DNA of 64,000 bases from Ariolimax columbianus (taxonomy: Eukaryota; Mollusca; Gastropoda; Stylommatophora; Arionidae): positions 11,704,196-11,768,195 of the forward strand of contig JAVGWX010000019.1 of assembly GCA_036924085.1 (NCBI GenBank), written 5' to 3'. This document shows, one piece after another, positions 10,537 through 21,615 of this stretch. Every line of letters starts with the position of its first letter. Positions within the stretch are counted from its first letter, which is position 1. Under the pieces are notes generated by a model. That model was not told the origin of the DNA, ran no database searches, and worked only from the letters and a program-made list of their open reading frames with translations. A program made the translations under genes and the position numbers.

Positions 10537-11245
10537 TGAATACACAAATAGCTAGAGCAGTGCTGCATTCGGGAGACTTAATAGGAAGGTGAAGGACAGG
10601 AGAAGGATCAGAGCTTAAACAAGAACAAAGGTCTACGCTGCAATTATTCTACCTGCCCTCGTATATGCGTGGGAGACCAGTACCGTCTATAGTCCTCATG
10701 TCGAGAAATGAATCCACTTATACGTCCACTGCCTGTGGAAACTACCGAGGATTATATGGCAGGACATGGTGTCACATACAGTTGTGTTAGCGCGATCGTG
10801 CATGACAAGTATAAACACCATGATTTGTGCAGCACACCTGAGATGGGCTGGCCCTGTGGTACGCATGTCGGATTAACGTCTACCAAAAGAGCTGCTTTAT
10901 GGTGAACTATATTTTGGAATAAGGCAAGACAGCAAGCGGTGCGCAGCGGAAAAGGACACACTCAAGAGTTCACTGATCTAGTGCATAATAATTGGCAAAT
11001 AATCGCCACCAATAGCAAAGACTGGCGCAGTAATATTGCGGAGGGTGTTCAGAGACAGGAGGTATCAAGCATATTTGGGGTTATCCAGAGACGATCGGTA
11101 CGCAAGTCAGTTCATAGCAACACATCGTCGACCTTGGTGGGAGTGGATGTCTTATTTCATTGTACTAAACTGCAACAGACAGCACAGGGCTCCTTTTGGC
11201 TTACACAACCATCTTCGAACTCATGCGAACAGTGAATGTTGATAG
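10537..11245 (+). mobile_element. RTE-like non-LTR RT relic, second half with finger-like tail
   Basis: This continues the 9540 relic: NTQIARAVLHSG, then (across frames) KVYAAIILPALVYAWET, INTMICAAHLRWAGPVVRMSD, LPKELLYGEL and DTLKSSL. The end at about 11160-11235 reads FGLHNHLRTHANSEC, the IGL-HLRTH finger-like C-terminus of this family. The TAA/TGA end falls at about 11233-11240. There are several frameshifts and stops. The length and order match the RTE-like relic at 45.9-49.1 kb. Confidence 0.8.
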
Positions 11246-12400
11246 ATTGGTTCTCATCGATTACGACTGACGAACAACAACAGTGAGAAACATGCATGTC
11301 TCTGTGAGCGAAAGACAAGTAAAAAGTAGAACAGTTTCTGCACGATTGTCAGCTCTAAAAGAATTGTAGAATGACAACACACCCTCTCCATAGTATTTAA
11401 ACTGAGAAATTGAATTGCGACCAGAGGATCGTCCGACTGAGTTGCAACTTTATGATTCAAACATCACTCTGAAATATGGATTAACTTTAATATACCGTTT
11501 TGTGCTCCTGTGTGAAGGAAAAGCAGTTATTCTAAATCTGTCACTTCTACGAGAATTGTGGAGTTACAGTATATCTGCATCGAAACCATGTGACAGATTA
11601 GCTGTAGGCGATACGAAAAGCTCAAGAAGGCAGGCTGTCAGCTTAATAAAGAAAATCTATGCTCAACAGAATAAACATTTGACACCCAGACATGTGCCCG
11701 CACGAGAAGTCCAAATAAACAGCAGAGCTTATCCATTAACTCTGTTGGCTGTATGAACAGAGCATATTTACGGCAAGCCCTTCTCCAAACAATTTGAGGA
11801 GTACACTATACGGTAGCTAAGGAAGCCCGGGACAGGCAGCCAATTTTATGAAGAAAATAAGTATCGTTATTTGAGAACAGCAAAGTAAGAGAAACAGAGA
11901 GACGGCAATGATACAATCGATCAAATGGGTGGGATACGAACAACGAATGCTGACACGAAGCTGCCCAAAGCAAAAGCGGACACATTATTTGAAACAAATA
12001 ACAAAACATGCAGGAGGGAGGAACCATCATCTGCGTAATAGATAGATGTCAGTGTCACTGAGAACAATTACTGTCTGTAGGCTTGGTGTGCTCCTCGGTG
12101 ATTCTCAATTTGATTTAGTGCAATCACGCTTCTCGTTCCTTTACATTGTGTCCTCCCATTATTTATAAAGAGAACAGCACAGGTTAGATGGGTACAAGGT
12201 CTGTACTGGCGAGATCAACTTGAATGTTTGAGAACATTACGATACCGAAACAATTATCTGTTCCTTGTACTCCATTCTGATACTGTCGATCTAGATACCA
12301 CATTTGGTTGTTATCCGAGATATTGCTCCGTTGTACCTCCCATTTAAAGCCAGTTTTCATCCATTTCTGTAAAATGTTCGTGCGCCCTCCAACACACGTA
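11246..12400. other. Intergenic DNA, no recognised gene
   Basis: An ORF of 113 codons lies at 11415-11756 (+), beginning MRPEDRPTELQLYDSNITLK. I see no family motif, repeat or membrane pattern in it and cannot name it. It may be a chance ORF or the edge of a TE. The remainder is AT-rich and interrupted in every frame. Confidence 0.4.
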
Positions 12401-12452
12401 CACCTGCGCACACGTGCGCGTGCACGCGCACACACACACACACTCATACACA
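12400..12452. repeat. Alternating purine-pyrimidine tract (CG/CA-rich)
   Basis: The tract reads TGCGCACACGTGCGCGTGCA and continues into (CA)n. It alternates purine and pyrimidine almost perfectly for about 40 bases, with several CG steps, the classical composition of Z-DNA-prone microsatellites. Confidence 0.85.
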
Positions 12453-12454
12453 TA

Positions 12455-12605
12455 ATGCAATGTTTTTATACTGGTTTAGAAGACTCTGCAGTCTGTATAG
12501 AACCAGTTTATTTTAGATTTCCTTGATCTAAGAGCAATGCCCTTCTAATCTATTCTGAAAATGCATTAACTGACCCATCTACACTGACAAGCGTAGATTT
12601 GTTAT
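12455..12605 (-). mobile_element. LINE-C 3'-terminal fragment
   Basis: The reverse complement contains GTTAATGCATTTTCAGAATA and ends with CTTCTAAACCAGTATA. This matches the 3' end of the LINE-C copy at 6330-6440. No coding sequence remains apart from a few C-terminal codons. Confidence 0.75.
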
Positions 12606-12849
12606 GTTCCTACGAATCGGCTTCACTGCACTTTGGACATACCAATAGGTAGTCATGCAATTAAATGGTCTTGACAGTGGCTTAGTCCGTATTGTTTTCT
12701 ACACAATTTAGTAATGAGACTTATGACCGCTACGAATTCAGTACCACGCCAAGTTCTGGAGATCCACTTACGGAGACTCAAGCCTACCTTCTCTACCCAA
12801 CAACGGTTTCAAGCTTGTTTTCTTTTGAATCCATTGTCTAGATTTTTTA

Positions 12850-13112
12850 TTTGTTGTTATTTTTTTTCTTTTTGCGTTAGCCTTATTTCTCTATTCCCCA
12901 AGGCGATGTGCGTTGCACTGGTTTTTATTTTGCGCCTGTCGGTCCAGTGCATCCGAGTTCGGCATACATTTTATGTAAGCGTCTGGTTCCTCCTGGATTT
13001 TCTAAGGGTTTGCTTCTCCGGGGTAACGGCCGATGCTGTGATGGGGATTGAACCCAGCACCTTCGGTTTGTGAGCCGTGTCACTTAACCAGTAGCCCACG
13101 CCGTCCCACTCG
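12850..13112 (-). mobile_element. SINE2 copy, near full length
   Basis: On the minus strand the head at about 13112-13040 is tRNA-like. It has an A-box region (GGGCTACTGGTTAAGTGACA) and a B-box (GGTTCAATCCCC). The body follows with CGGCCGTTACCCCGGAGAAG, a GGATGCACTGGACCGACAGG core and an A-rich 3' end (GCAAAAAGAAAAAAAATAAC). The plus-strand copy at 51.38-51.63 kb has the same structure. It is a Pol III-type, non-coding, non-autonomous element. Confidence 0.82.
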
Positions 13113-13169
13113 TCTAGTAATCGTCCAGGGTCTCAAGTCGTGTGTTTATTAAAACCTCCCTGGTCTACT

Positions 13170-13470
13170 CGTTCGCATCTCTGAGTCATGATTTCTTTAG
13201 TTCTGCTGGGCTTATTGTTGCCAGTTCTGAGCCATGATTTCTTTAGTTCTGCTGGGCTTATTGTCGCCAGTTCTGAGCCATGATTTCTTTAGTTCTGCTG
13301 GGCTAATTGTCGACAGTTCTGAGCCATGATTTCTTTAGTTCTGCTGGGCTTATTGTCGCCAGTTCTGAGTCATGATTTCTTTAGTTCTGCTGGGCTTATT
13401 GTCACTAGTTTTGAGTCATGATTTCTTTAGTTCTGCTTGGCGTATTGTCACTAGTTCTGAGCTATGATCT
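13170..13470 (+). repeat. 46-bp tandem repeat, about 6.5 copies
   Basis: The unit contains TGAGCCATGATTTCTTTAGT followed by TCTGCTGGGCTTATTGTCGCC. Copies are well conserved at the left and decay to the right (13430-13480). No coding role is seen. Confidence 0.92.
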
Positions 13471-13479
13471 ATTTAGTTT

Positions 13480-14440
13480 CGCTAATCTAATTGCTCAAAT
13501 TTCTGAGAGAATATATAATTAAGATCTGCAGATTTGATGTCATAGTGGTCGTTACATTTCCTATTTCTGACCAGTGTTGTTGAGCTTTTTTAACAAAAAA
13601 TGCTGAATTTCATTAATTTATTTTCTTTTATTAATGCAATCTTCATTTCTATTATTTTTCATGACAGTGTAAATGAAATTAACGTATGGAGGCACACTTT
13701 TGCGTTACAAATTGTAACATATATGTGTGTATATGAATGTGTGTATGCGTGTACATGCGTACGTACCTACGTACGTATCTGTATAAAAACATAATTATAC
13801 ATTTGAGTTTGTGTGCGTGTGCTTGTTTGTGCGCTTGCGCTGGAATGCAATTCAGAATCTTTTATGCCGGTCTACTTATCCTCTGCAGCATATTCGCAAA
13901 CCAAAGAAGAGTACATGTCTGTTTTGTCTTGTGGGAATTGATAATAATGCGTCTTGGTAGATTCATTAATCTAACCTACCATTCTAGCTACCATTTGTGA
14001 AATGGCTAGAATTATTGTACCGTTTTTCCGATGCAGACACAGATGCAGAAGCCAAAATAAATGCGGGAAATAACTTACGGGCCTCGAGATTGCTATACAG
14101 CTTTCTAAGCATGAATACAGCGTGTGGTCGAGTGTCCCTCATTTACTAGTGAAAGTGTTAATGCTTGGCCGAATTTGAACCATTACAAGTGCACAAAATC
14201 ATACCGATTGCAGTTTGATAAAGATGGTCTTAATTCAGGTGTTACCAAGATGGAAGATAGTCTGTTCATCTTGCCTAGAGAACTGATGCTTGTGGTTGTT
14301 TTTTTAAATGAAAATGGCTGTTTTCTACAATTCTGAAAAGCGTTTTTGTTGGTCACATGAACCGTTGAGAAAAATTCCTGATCTGACTTACAAGGATATA
14401 TGTCTTCTCTTTGCTTAGAAAAGTGCTGTGAGCTAAAGCC
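13480..14440. other. AT-rich intergenic DNA
   Basis: The only structure noted is an alternating T/G-A/C-rich stretch at about 13718-13780 containing ACGTACCTACGTACGTA. No gene or TE domain was recognised. Confidence 0.45.
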
Positions 14441-14643
14441 GCTTCTTCTTCTTCTTCTCCTTCTGCGTTCGTTCTCAATCTCCCGCTACCAAGCCCTGAA
14501 TTTGACTTTGCAAGTAGTAGGATGTAATCCGGAGAGCGGAATGCCTTGTATTGCTAGTTTACAGCTTGACCGCGATTTTTGCACCTTTCGGTCAAACACA
14601 TCCGTCTTCGGTAGAACTACAGCGGATGAATTGTGGTTGTTTT
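14441..14643 (-). mobile_element. SINE1 copy, 3' half, interrupted by LINE-A
   Basis: Read on the minus strand, the 3' end at 14441-14485 is GAGAACGAACGCAGAAGG followed by (GAA)n. Upstream are TACATCC, GTAAACTAGCAATACAAGGC and AAAAATCGCGGTCAAG, which match the SINE1 body (TATCGCAG, GTAAACTACGACAGAACG) in other copies. The element is split by LINE-A at 14655. Its continuation after 16515 is too diverged to follow beyond about 16600. Confidence 0.75.
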
Positions 14644-16477
14644 AAACTATGGGCTCCAAGTACAAGGGCAGATGAGCAAAAAGGTGACACTCGAACAGGG
14701 AGTACCCCAAGGGGGAGTTTTGTCACCCACACTCTTCCTGGTATATATAAACGATATTACAGAGAATATACCAAGAAGAGTCCATAGCTCAATGTTTGCA
14801 GACGATCTGGCTATGTGGACCTCTGAAAAGAATCTCACCATAGCAAGAAATCGGATGCAGACGGCCCTAACAACGTTGGAAGAGTGGGCGAACTCATGGC
14901 TGGTCAAAATAAACGAGGAAAAAACCACGTGCACAATATTCTCGCTCTCATTAAAACCCCAAAGTACCAAATTAAGTCTAAATGGTAAAATCCTGCAGCC
15001 AAACGACAACCCAACCTATCTGGGAGTCACATTTGATCGGCGCATGACATGGAAAAGTCAGATCGAGAGAAACCGAATGAAAGCCAGAGAAAGAATGGCA
15101 ATCATGAGGAAACTAGCTGGCACAAGCTGGGGAGCAGACGAAGGCATACTAAAGAAACTGTACACTGGAAGAGTGAGACCAGTTCTCGAGTATGGCATTG
15201 CGGCATGGACAACAGCAGCGAAGGCGAACTTCGATAAAGTTAGCAAACTTCAAAACCAAGCCATGAGAATTATAACAGGTGGCATGAAGTCAACGCCAAT
15301 TGTAGAACTCGAAAAGATTACAAAACTGCAATCCATGACCGATAGAAGAGACTGCAGAGCCCAGCTGCAGTCAGAGAAACTCCGAAGACTGACGGACCAT
15401 CCAATGTACCAGAGACTAAACAATTTGGGAAATGGGAAACTAAAGCGGAGAAACTTTGCAGAAATAGCCAAAGCAAAGATGCATGAAGATCCCACAAACG
15501 CACAAACAACACCAAAACCCATCACTACTGTACGAAAACCTACCTGGAGGCAGAATATATTTCCAGAGGTGGTAGAAAATATACCAAGTATTGCAAACAA
15601 AAACTGCCAGACTGAAAAAGAAAGGAGAGACACTACCCTAAGCTTCATAACGAAAAGCTACCCAAGCATGGACTGGACCCATGCATACACCGACGGTTCT
15701 GTAACAAACACTACACAGAACGGAGGGGCAGGAGCATTCCTGAACCTACCAAATGGCAGACAAATAACACTGTCATTCGCTACTGGTAAGTACACAAGCA
15801 ATTTCAGAGCGGAGGCAGAGGCACTGAGGGCGGCAGTGGAAGAAATGGTGACAAACAGTGAAAATGAGAGCCATATAGTTCTGCTGACAGATGCTCTCGA
15901 AGTAGTCACAGCGCTAAAAAGCCAGAAAAACACTGAGCTTAATGACCTAAGAGCAGCACTCTGCAAACTGTGCCAGCAGTCCGCACCAAAAAGGGTAGTG
16001 GTACAGTGGGTCCCATCACACTGCAACATCCAAGGCAACGAGGAGGCAGACAGACTGGCAAAAGAAGGTGCAAGACTACCACAAACAGATACTAGTATGA
16101 CGTACGAAGAGTCAAAACGGCTTATCAAAGCCAGATTCATGACCAAATGGGATACCGAACATACTGGTTACACCAAAAACGATGCCTGTTACCAGTTGAA
16201 CCGAAGAGAGCAGGTCGTTGTCTTCAGACTTCGCACTGGCCACAACAGACTGAGGTACCACCTATTCAACAAATTGAAGATAGGGTGTACCGACGAATGC
16301 CCGTGCGGTACTGGTAATATGACCACTGAACATGTGCTGCAGAACTGCCCGACATACGAGGATCAGAGAGAGCAGATGTGGCCATTACCAGTGGAACTGC
16401 AAGACAAGCTCTATGGCAGTGGCGAGAGCCTCAGGACGACCGCCGCTTTTTTCGAAAAAATAATGGTTACTGTCTGA
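14633..16477 (+). CDS. LINE-A ORF2 C-terminal part: RT (partial) - RNase H - CxC-H-C knuckle
   Basis: The 614-codon frame encodes the C-terminal part of a retrotransposon polyprotein. The first ATG and about 7 codons belong to the SINE1 flank, not the element, so this start is accidental. RT motif B reads GVPQGGVLSP (residues 23-32) and motif C reads FADD (55-58), followed by YLGVTFDRRMTW. RNase H shows D354 (TDGS), E394/E396, D420 (LLTDA), H463 and D473 (WVPSHC, NEEADRLAKE). A C556-C558-H567-C572 knuckle follows. It ends at TGA 16475-16477. All RNase H catalytic residues are present, but no endonuclease remains, so autonomous mobility is not expected. RNase H plus this knuckle places it in the I/Jockey group; the exact clade is uncertain. 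Confidence 0.9.
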   Translation: MVVLNYGLQVQGQMSKKVTLEQGVPQGGVLSPTLFLVYINDITENIPRRVHSSMFADDLAMWTSEKNLTIARNRMQTALTTLEEWANSWLVKINEEKTTCTIFSLSLKPQSTKLSLNGKILQPNDNPTYLGVTFDRRMTWKSQIERNRMKARERMAIMRKLAGTSWGADEGILKKLYTGRVRPVLEYGIAAWTTAAKANFDKVSKLQNQAMRIITGGMKSTPIVELEKITKLQSMTDRRDCRAQLQSEKLRRLTDHPMYQRLNNLGNGKLKRRNFAEIAKAKMHEDPTNAQTTPKPITTVRKPTWRQNIFPEVVENIPSIANKNCQTEKERRDTTLSFITKSYPSMDWTHAYTDGSVTNTTQNGGAGAFLNLPNGRQITLSFATGKYTSNFRAEAEALRAAVEEMVTNSENESHIVLLTDALEVVTALKSQKNTELNDLRAALCKLCQQSAPKRVVVQWVPSHCNIQGNEEADRLAKEGARLPQTDTSMTYEESKRLIKARFMTKWDTEHTGYTKNDACYQLNRREQVVVFRLRTGHNRLRYHLFNKLKIGCTDECPCGTGNMTTEHVLQNCPTYEDQREQMWPLPVELQDKLYGSGESLRTTAAFFEKIMVTV

Positions 16478-16504
16478 CTGTGTACGCAGAAGAAGAAGAA
16501 GAAG
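14655..16504 (+). mobile_element. LINE-A, longest copy in the window, 5'-truncated, intact frame
   Basis: This non-LTR retrotransposon insertion of about 1.85 kb ends in (GAA)n. An exact 11-bp TSD, AAACTATGGGC, flanks it (14644-14654 and 16505-16515). The 5' end falls inside the RT domain, so the endonuclease and RT motif A are missing. The coding frame is otherwise uninterrupted. By eye it differs from the 36.3 kb copy at only about 2% of shared positions, which indicates recent activity of the family. The target is a SINE1 copy. Confidence 0.95.
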
Positions 16505-16515
16505 AAACTATGGGC

Positions 16516-17340
16516 AACTTCGTGTCCCGTCTTCAAACGACTCGACCTGATCCTCTACATTCCCCTTATCGCTGAGGAGCAGACGAGAAACAAAATACCA
16601 CCAGATAACCACTAGCAACACCCTCATCGTTCATATTCAAAGAGTGGCAGTTTACGATTTTCAAACGCCTTTTCAAAGCAGAAAGCAACAATTTAAATTT
16701 CTTAAAAGACAAAATGAACACAGTTTTCTTCGGTATTTCATTCTCTTGGAACTGTGAATATTTGTCGTGTGTAAGTGTGTAAGTGTGTAAGTGTGTAAGT
16801 GTGTAAGTGTGTAAGTGTGTATGTATTTTTGTTTGCTGCACATGATAATAAGCACATTTACGCATTGTTCCAAAACGGTAAATTATCTGTTATCAATGTG
16901 CATATCGATTTCCACATCTGTAGGAATTGTTTTATTCCATTATTTAATATTACATGAACATGTCTGTACAAAGAAAGCAACAGCTTTGTTTTAATGCATC
17001 GTAGTATTTTCATTGGGAAATGCTTTTAAGTATTATAAGAAAAACCATAACAATGGCGCAGAAACAACAATGATTGTAGCCAGATACTTGCATACTTTAA
17101 TACACAAACAAAGACTAGTAGATTGAATAGAAAAGCCAACAGTGTTGGTGCCAAATTCGTTTTGTTTATTATATCTATTCTGAGACTTATCCTGCGGGCT
17201 GAATTCAGGGTAATAAAACGTTTATCGGCATTAGGCATAAATCTATTCTAATCCTATTTTATGTATGCGGCCAGCAAATTGTTTATCTCACGCCCTGTAA
17301 TGTTTGCTTTGTTTTGGTTAATTGACAGCTTATCGTCAGT
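16516..17340. other. Intergenic DNA; possible remainder of SINE1 at left; GTGTGTAA microsatellite
   Basis: The first about 90 bases may continue the interrupted SINE1. At 16772-16822 an 8-bp motif (GTGTGTAA) repeats about six times. Otherwise no coding signal or TE domain is seen. Confidence 0.45.
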
Positions 17341-17388
17341 GGTCTGTCTGCAGTCTGTCTGCAGTCTGTCTGTAGTCTGTCTGTCAGA
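17340..17388 (+). repeat. Short GTCTGTCTGCA-type tandem repeat
   Basis: Four to five copies of an 11-bp GTCTGTCTGCA/GTCTGTCTGTA unit. Confidence 0.85.
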
Positions 17389-17734
17389 GTTTGAATGCTA
17401 CGTTCAAATTGGCGAGTCGTGAGCTAGAGAAACGTATACTGGAACATACGTAGCAAGATTGAATACAAGATAGATAAATGTTGAAATAATCAGTTGGTTG
17501 TCAAGGAAAAAATGACAATTGCTTACAAACAAAATTTAAACTGAACACTTTAAAAAAGAAATTAATAAAACTAAACCGATCAAAGCTGACAGTAATTGCA
17601 TAGAGTGAATGAAAGTGTAAACAAACAATCAGAAGTGTAACACACATTTTTGTAGATTCATCTCCAGAAAGCCCATGAGATAACATTGAAACCAGGCAGA
17701 AACAAGTTAGACAGATTTATCTAAGCTTTCCGGT

Positions 17735-18590
17735 GGATACATGTGTGGAAGGTTAGGTCCAACACTACATGTGTGGAAGGTTAGGTCCAACACTACATGT
17801 GTGGAAGGTTAGGTCCAACACTACATCTATTGAAGGTTAGGTCCAACACTACATCTATTGAAGGTTAGGTCCAACACTAGATCTATTGAAGGTTAGGTCC
17901 AACACTACATGTATTGAAGGTTAGGTCCAACACTACATCTATTGAAGGTTAGGTCCAACACTAGATCTATTGAAGGTTAGGTCCAACACTACATGTATGA
18001 AAGCTTAGGTCCAACACTACATGTATGAAAGCTTAGGTCTAACATTACATGTATGAAAGCTTAGGTCCAACACTAGATCTATTGAAGGTTAGGTCCAACA
18101 CTACATGTATGAAAGCTTAGGTCCAACATTAGATCTATTGAAGGTTAGGTCCAACACTACATGTATGAAAGCTTAGGTCGAACACTACATGTATGAAAGC
18201 TTAGGTCTAACATTACATGTATGAAAGCTTAGGTCCAACACTACATGTATGAAAGCTTAAGTCCAACACTACATGTATGAAAGCTTAGGTCTAACACTAC
18301 ATGTATGAAAGCTTAGGTCCAACACTAGATCTATTGAAGCTTAGGTCCAATACTACATGTATGAAAGCTTAGGTCCAACACTACATGTATGAAAGCTTAA
18401 GTCCAACACTACATGTATGAAAGCGTAGATCTAACACTACATGTATGAAAGCTTAGATCCAACACTACATGTGTGGAAGCTTAGGTCCAACGTTACATGT
18501 ATGAAATCTTAGGTCCAACATTACATTTGTGGAAGGTTAGGTCCAACATTACATTGATAGAAGCTTAGATGTAACACTACATTTGACTTA
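17735..18590 (+). repeat. 28-bp minisatellite, about 30 units
   Basis: The unit reads roughly TACATGTATGAAAGCTTAGG followed by TCCAACAC. Spacing is 28 bp (for example 17741 to 17769). Three versions of the first half alternate: ATGTGTGGAAGG, ATCTATTGAAGG and ATGTATGAAAGC. The first half carries either an ACATGT or an AGATCT palindrome, and many units carry AAGCTT. The variants are clustered, GTGTGG at both ends and GTATGA in the middle and right. No coding frame. Confidence 0.95.
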
Positions 18591-18599
18591 CCAGAACCA

Positions 18600-19040
18600 A
18601 ATTTTAGAAAGGCCCATTTCCAGTTATTTGCAGTGCGCTTTCATAGCAATTCTATTTACATGACATACATAAATAAATAAATAAAAATAAAAATAAATAT
18701 AAACACATTCTATCTTTAAATATTTTAATTCTTTCAAAGGTGCAATATGAAAGAGCAGAATGCAGGCGATTTACATGTGCTGAATTAGGCCTCAGCATTA
18801 TATTCAACCTCATCACCAAGTGAACATTTTGTGAATGTCAATTTTTTCTTTCTTTACAAGAGTAAATTGATGGTGATCTATTCTATCGGCCAAAACACAA
18901 CTACAAGACTCCAAGTTTCCTAGAGGAACCTCATCGGTCTAGAAGTACATCATCATTTGATTTAAGAATAAGCAGAACGTATAGATCTTACATGGGCTGA
19001 TTATTGCTGCTGTAGGTCTGAAAGGTTATTGGGGACAGTC
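18600..19040. other. AT-rich spacer
   Basis: A short AAATA-type A-rich run occurs at about 18670-18705. Nothing else was recognised. Confidence 0.5.
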
Positions 19041-19042
19041 AT

Positions 19043-19245
19043 GGAAGTGTAGATTGGTTCACGAAAAAGGACTGTCACGTAGCTTGCTGCATTAACATGT
19101 GGACAGGCAGGGAAGTGTAGATTGGTTCACGAAAAAGGAATGGCTTGTAGCTTGCTGTATTAACATGTGGACATGCAGGGAAGTGTAGATTGGCTCACGA
19201 AAAAGGAATGTCATGTAGCTTGCTGCATTGACGTGTGTTTTCATT
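19043..19245 (+). repeat. 68-bp tandem repeat, three copies
   Basis: The unit begins GGAAGTGTAGATTGGTTCAC and includes TAGCTTGCTGCATTAACATG. Copy starts at 19043, 19111 and 19179 give an exact 68-bp spacing. Confidence 0.93.
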
Positions 19246-20137
19246 CTTGAAGCATTTCAATGTAGTCTGCTTTGGAGTTCTGTTGCACATAATTGACTCG
19301 TACACTTTGTTTACGAAATTGTGATTGGTTCCACTACACGTACGATTCATTATGAATATTGTAAAGACAAATAAAATATATGTGCATGTCCGGTTTCAAA
19401 AGGTTGTGTTATTTACGACTTTCAAAGGCAAACTCAAAGTGAACATGAAACAGACAGATTGTTTTGTTCAAAAAAACATGCTCGAAAAACTTTTATAAGA
19501 GAATACACGCGTTCGAGTGCAAGGGTTCTGGTTATATTTGAAGTCGTGCATATGATCAAGTGTATTATATGTATTTGCATATACGTATGTACGTATTTTG
19601 ATATGAACATTCGTGCGTGCGTACATGCAAGCATGGATGTATGTATGTATGTGTGTATGCTTACATGTTTGTATATGTAAAATAAGCATTGGAATTAAAA
19701 AGAAAACACAAGAAAAGCAACACACTTTACACTAACAACAAAATGAACAATAATCACATATTAAAAGTAGAAAAAATGTATAAATAATAATATATAAAAA
19801 TATAATTAACAGCAGATGTAGAAAAGCAGAGACGACAGGAACAAGGCTGATACAAATGAGATTAGTCAAGCTTAAAGTGATGAAAATGGAAGTAAAGATA
19901 GCATAATAATTGATTATGAAGATAACAACAACGATAAAACAAACTGTAAAAAAAAAAGATATATATAATAGTTAATAAGATTTATATTGTACCAAGTTCA
20001 TAACAAAAATAATTAGAATATAATAAAAAAAGAGCAACAGAACGTGCCAATGATTTATTTGTCTGCACACTCTATGGCAAGTATGTACACAATGACATCC
20101 ACATACCTTAAGAGCAAGATGATTTGGAGATAGATAC

Positions 20138-20140
<3 letters not shown>
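19246..20140. other. AT-rich intergenic DNA
   Basis: Runs of ATGTATGTATG type occur at about 19575-19680. No gene was recognised. Confidence 0.5.

Positions 20141-20198
<58 letters not shown>
20141..20198 (+). repeat. (GA)n microsatellite
   Basis: An almost perfect GA dinucleotide run of about 55 bases. It forces Ser/Leu-only reading frames on the minus strand, which are not genes. Confidence 0.98.
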
Positions 20199-20199
20199 G

Positions 20200-21480
20200 A
20201 GGGAGAGAAAGGGAGAGAGAACAATACGAATAATACAAATATAACTTTTTTTTAAATGTGCCACTAGAACAAAGGGAAAAGAATTAATACAATTAGAGCA
20301 ATGATCGAACTATGAAGACTATGTTGAACTATGTGGATTAAAGAGCAAGCCAGGATAGAAACAAGATTTGGAATACTCCAGAACAGACTTGGACGAGGCG
20401 CCAGGAGAATGCTGGACCAGAAACACGTCTATGGTGGCAGCTTAAGGCGATATCTTGCTCATGAATAACCATGACCCAATTAGCATATACAGACAGCATC
20501 CCTTATTGGGATTCCTTATCTGGACACTAAAAGCACGACTCTATCAGAAATGAAAAACAAAGAAAGACTAGTGTTATAAGCTGCATTTTTTATGTCGTGT
20601 ATTTTGCGTGTTCCGCCAGAGTTACCTGAGCACAAAAATGGAGCAACGAACATTAGCAATTGATAACACACGTATGGCTGAGATACAAGACAGGAACTGA
20701 AACATGGAGACAGGAAACCTATGTTTCGACCTCAATGCTTTCGTTAGTAGCAGAGCCCAATTTCTTTGTTATTATCAACTTTTGACATTCAGTCCTTTGT
20801 TGATTCAGTTTAATTCTAGAACAGTCACATTTGAATCTGCCAGACATGTCGTAAAAATCGATTAAGGTGGACTTGGTAACAGACCCGCTATTATATCATG
20901 CAGATCCATTATACCTGAAGAAATAGGACAAGGCAACTACTTCTAGTCATGGATGAAGTACTAATTGCGTTTTGTGTGGTCTGAAACGGTAGCCAGGATA
21001 TGATTAGCAATGGAATTGATTTAATTAAGTGAATTAAGTAAATATTAAAAGTTAATTAAGCAAATTAAATGCTGCAGGAACACACACTACAAATTCGGTT
21101 GAATTACAAAGCTATACAGCAGTTATGTACGACGAAAGTTTTGACGTTCATCGATGCCAGTTTGATTGATTGATTTACTCAGAATAGAATGTCACTGTGG
21201 TATTTACATAAATTATTTTGTAAATTTCGCGTTTCCGGGGTTTTCCAGAGTTTTTTACATTGAATATTGAACAATTGAAAAATGCAAGTATGTAGTCTAG
21301 TGCTAAATTGGATCATCAGTTTGTTTGTCGCGCTGAAACTGACCTGTTACTTAATCTAGCCATTTTACGTTCAGATATACCCAGCTGTAAGTGTGTACCT
21401 GATTATGTTTAATTTATAACGCATCTAACTCATCCGGTTTATAGTGTATATGCTGTTGCTGTTATTATCCTATAGCTGCT
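20200..21480. other. Intergenic DNA, nothing recognised
   Basis: All frames are short. No repeat family from elsewhere in the window was detected by eye. Confidence 0.45.
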
Positions 21481-21482
21481 GA

Positions 21483-21615
21483 GGTCATTTAATGCATTCA
21501 AAAATAGATTGGATGCACATATGTATTTTTTTATCAAGTGACTGTTAAAGAAACTGGTTGTATACACACTCTGCAGAGTCTTCTAAACCAGTACAGCGGC
21601 GTTAAGTTAAAAACA
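21483..21615 (+). mobile_element. LINE-C 3'-terminal fragment
   Basis: This contains TTTAATGCATTCAAAAATAG, then AACTGGTTGTATACACAC, TCTTCTAAACCAGTACAGCG and a short GTTAAGTTAA end. That is the same 3' terminus as the LINE-C copy ending at 6456. Confidence 0.85.

Noticed and set aside
12714..13073. 119-codon ORF with hydrophobic segments on the plus strand
   Set aside because: It lies antisense over the SINE2 copy; the hydrophobic look comes from T-rich SINE sequence.
15658..16146. 162-codon minus-strand ORF (and its equivalent at 36234-36788)
   Set aside because: Antisense shadow of the LINE-A RNase H region.
17735..18590. Possible CRISPR-like array because of regular short repeats
   Set aside because: Units are contiguous, without unique spacers; this is a minisatellite in a eukaryotic genome.
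19972..20264. Leu/Ser-rich ORFs on the minus strand resembling signal or membrane segments
   Set aside because: Translation of the (GA)n microsatellite.
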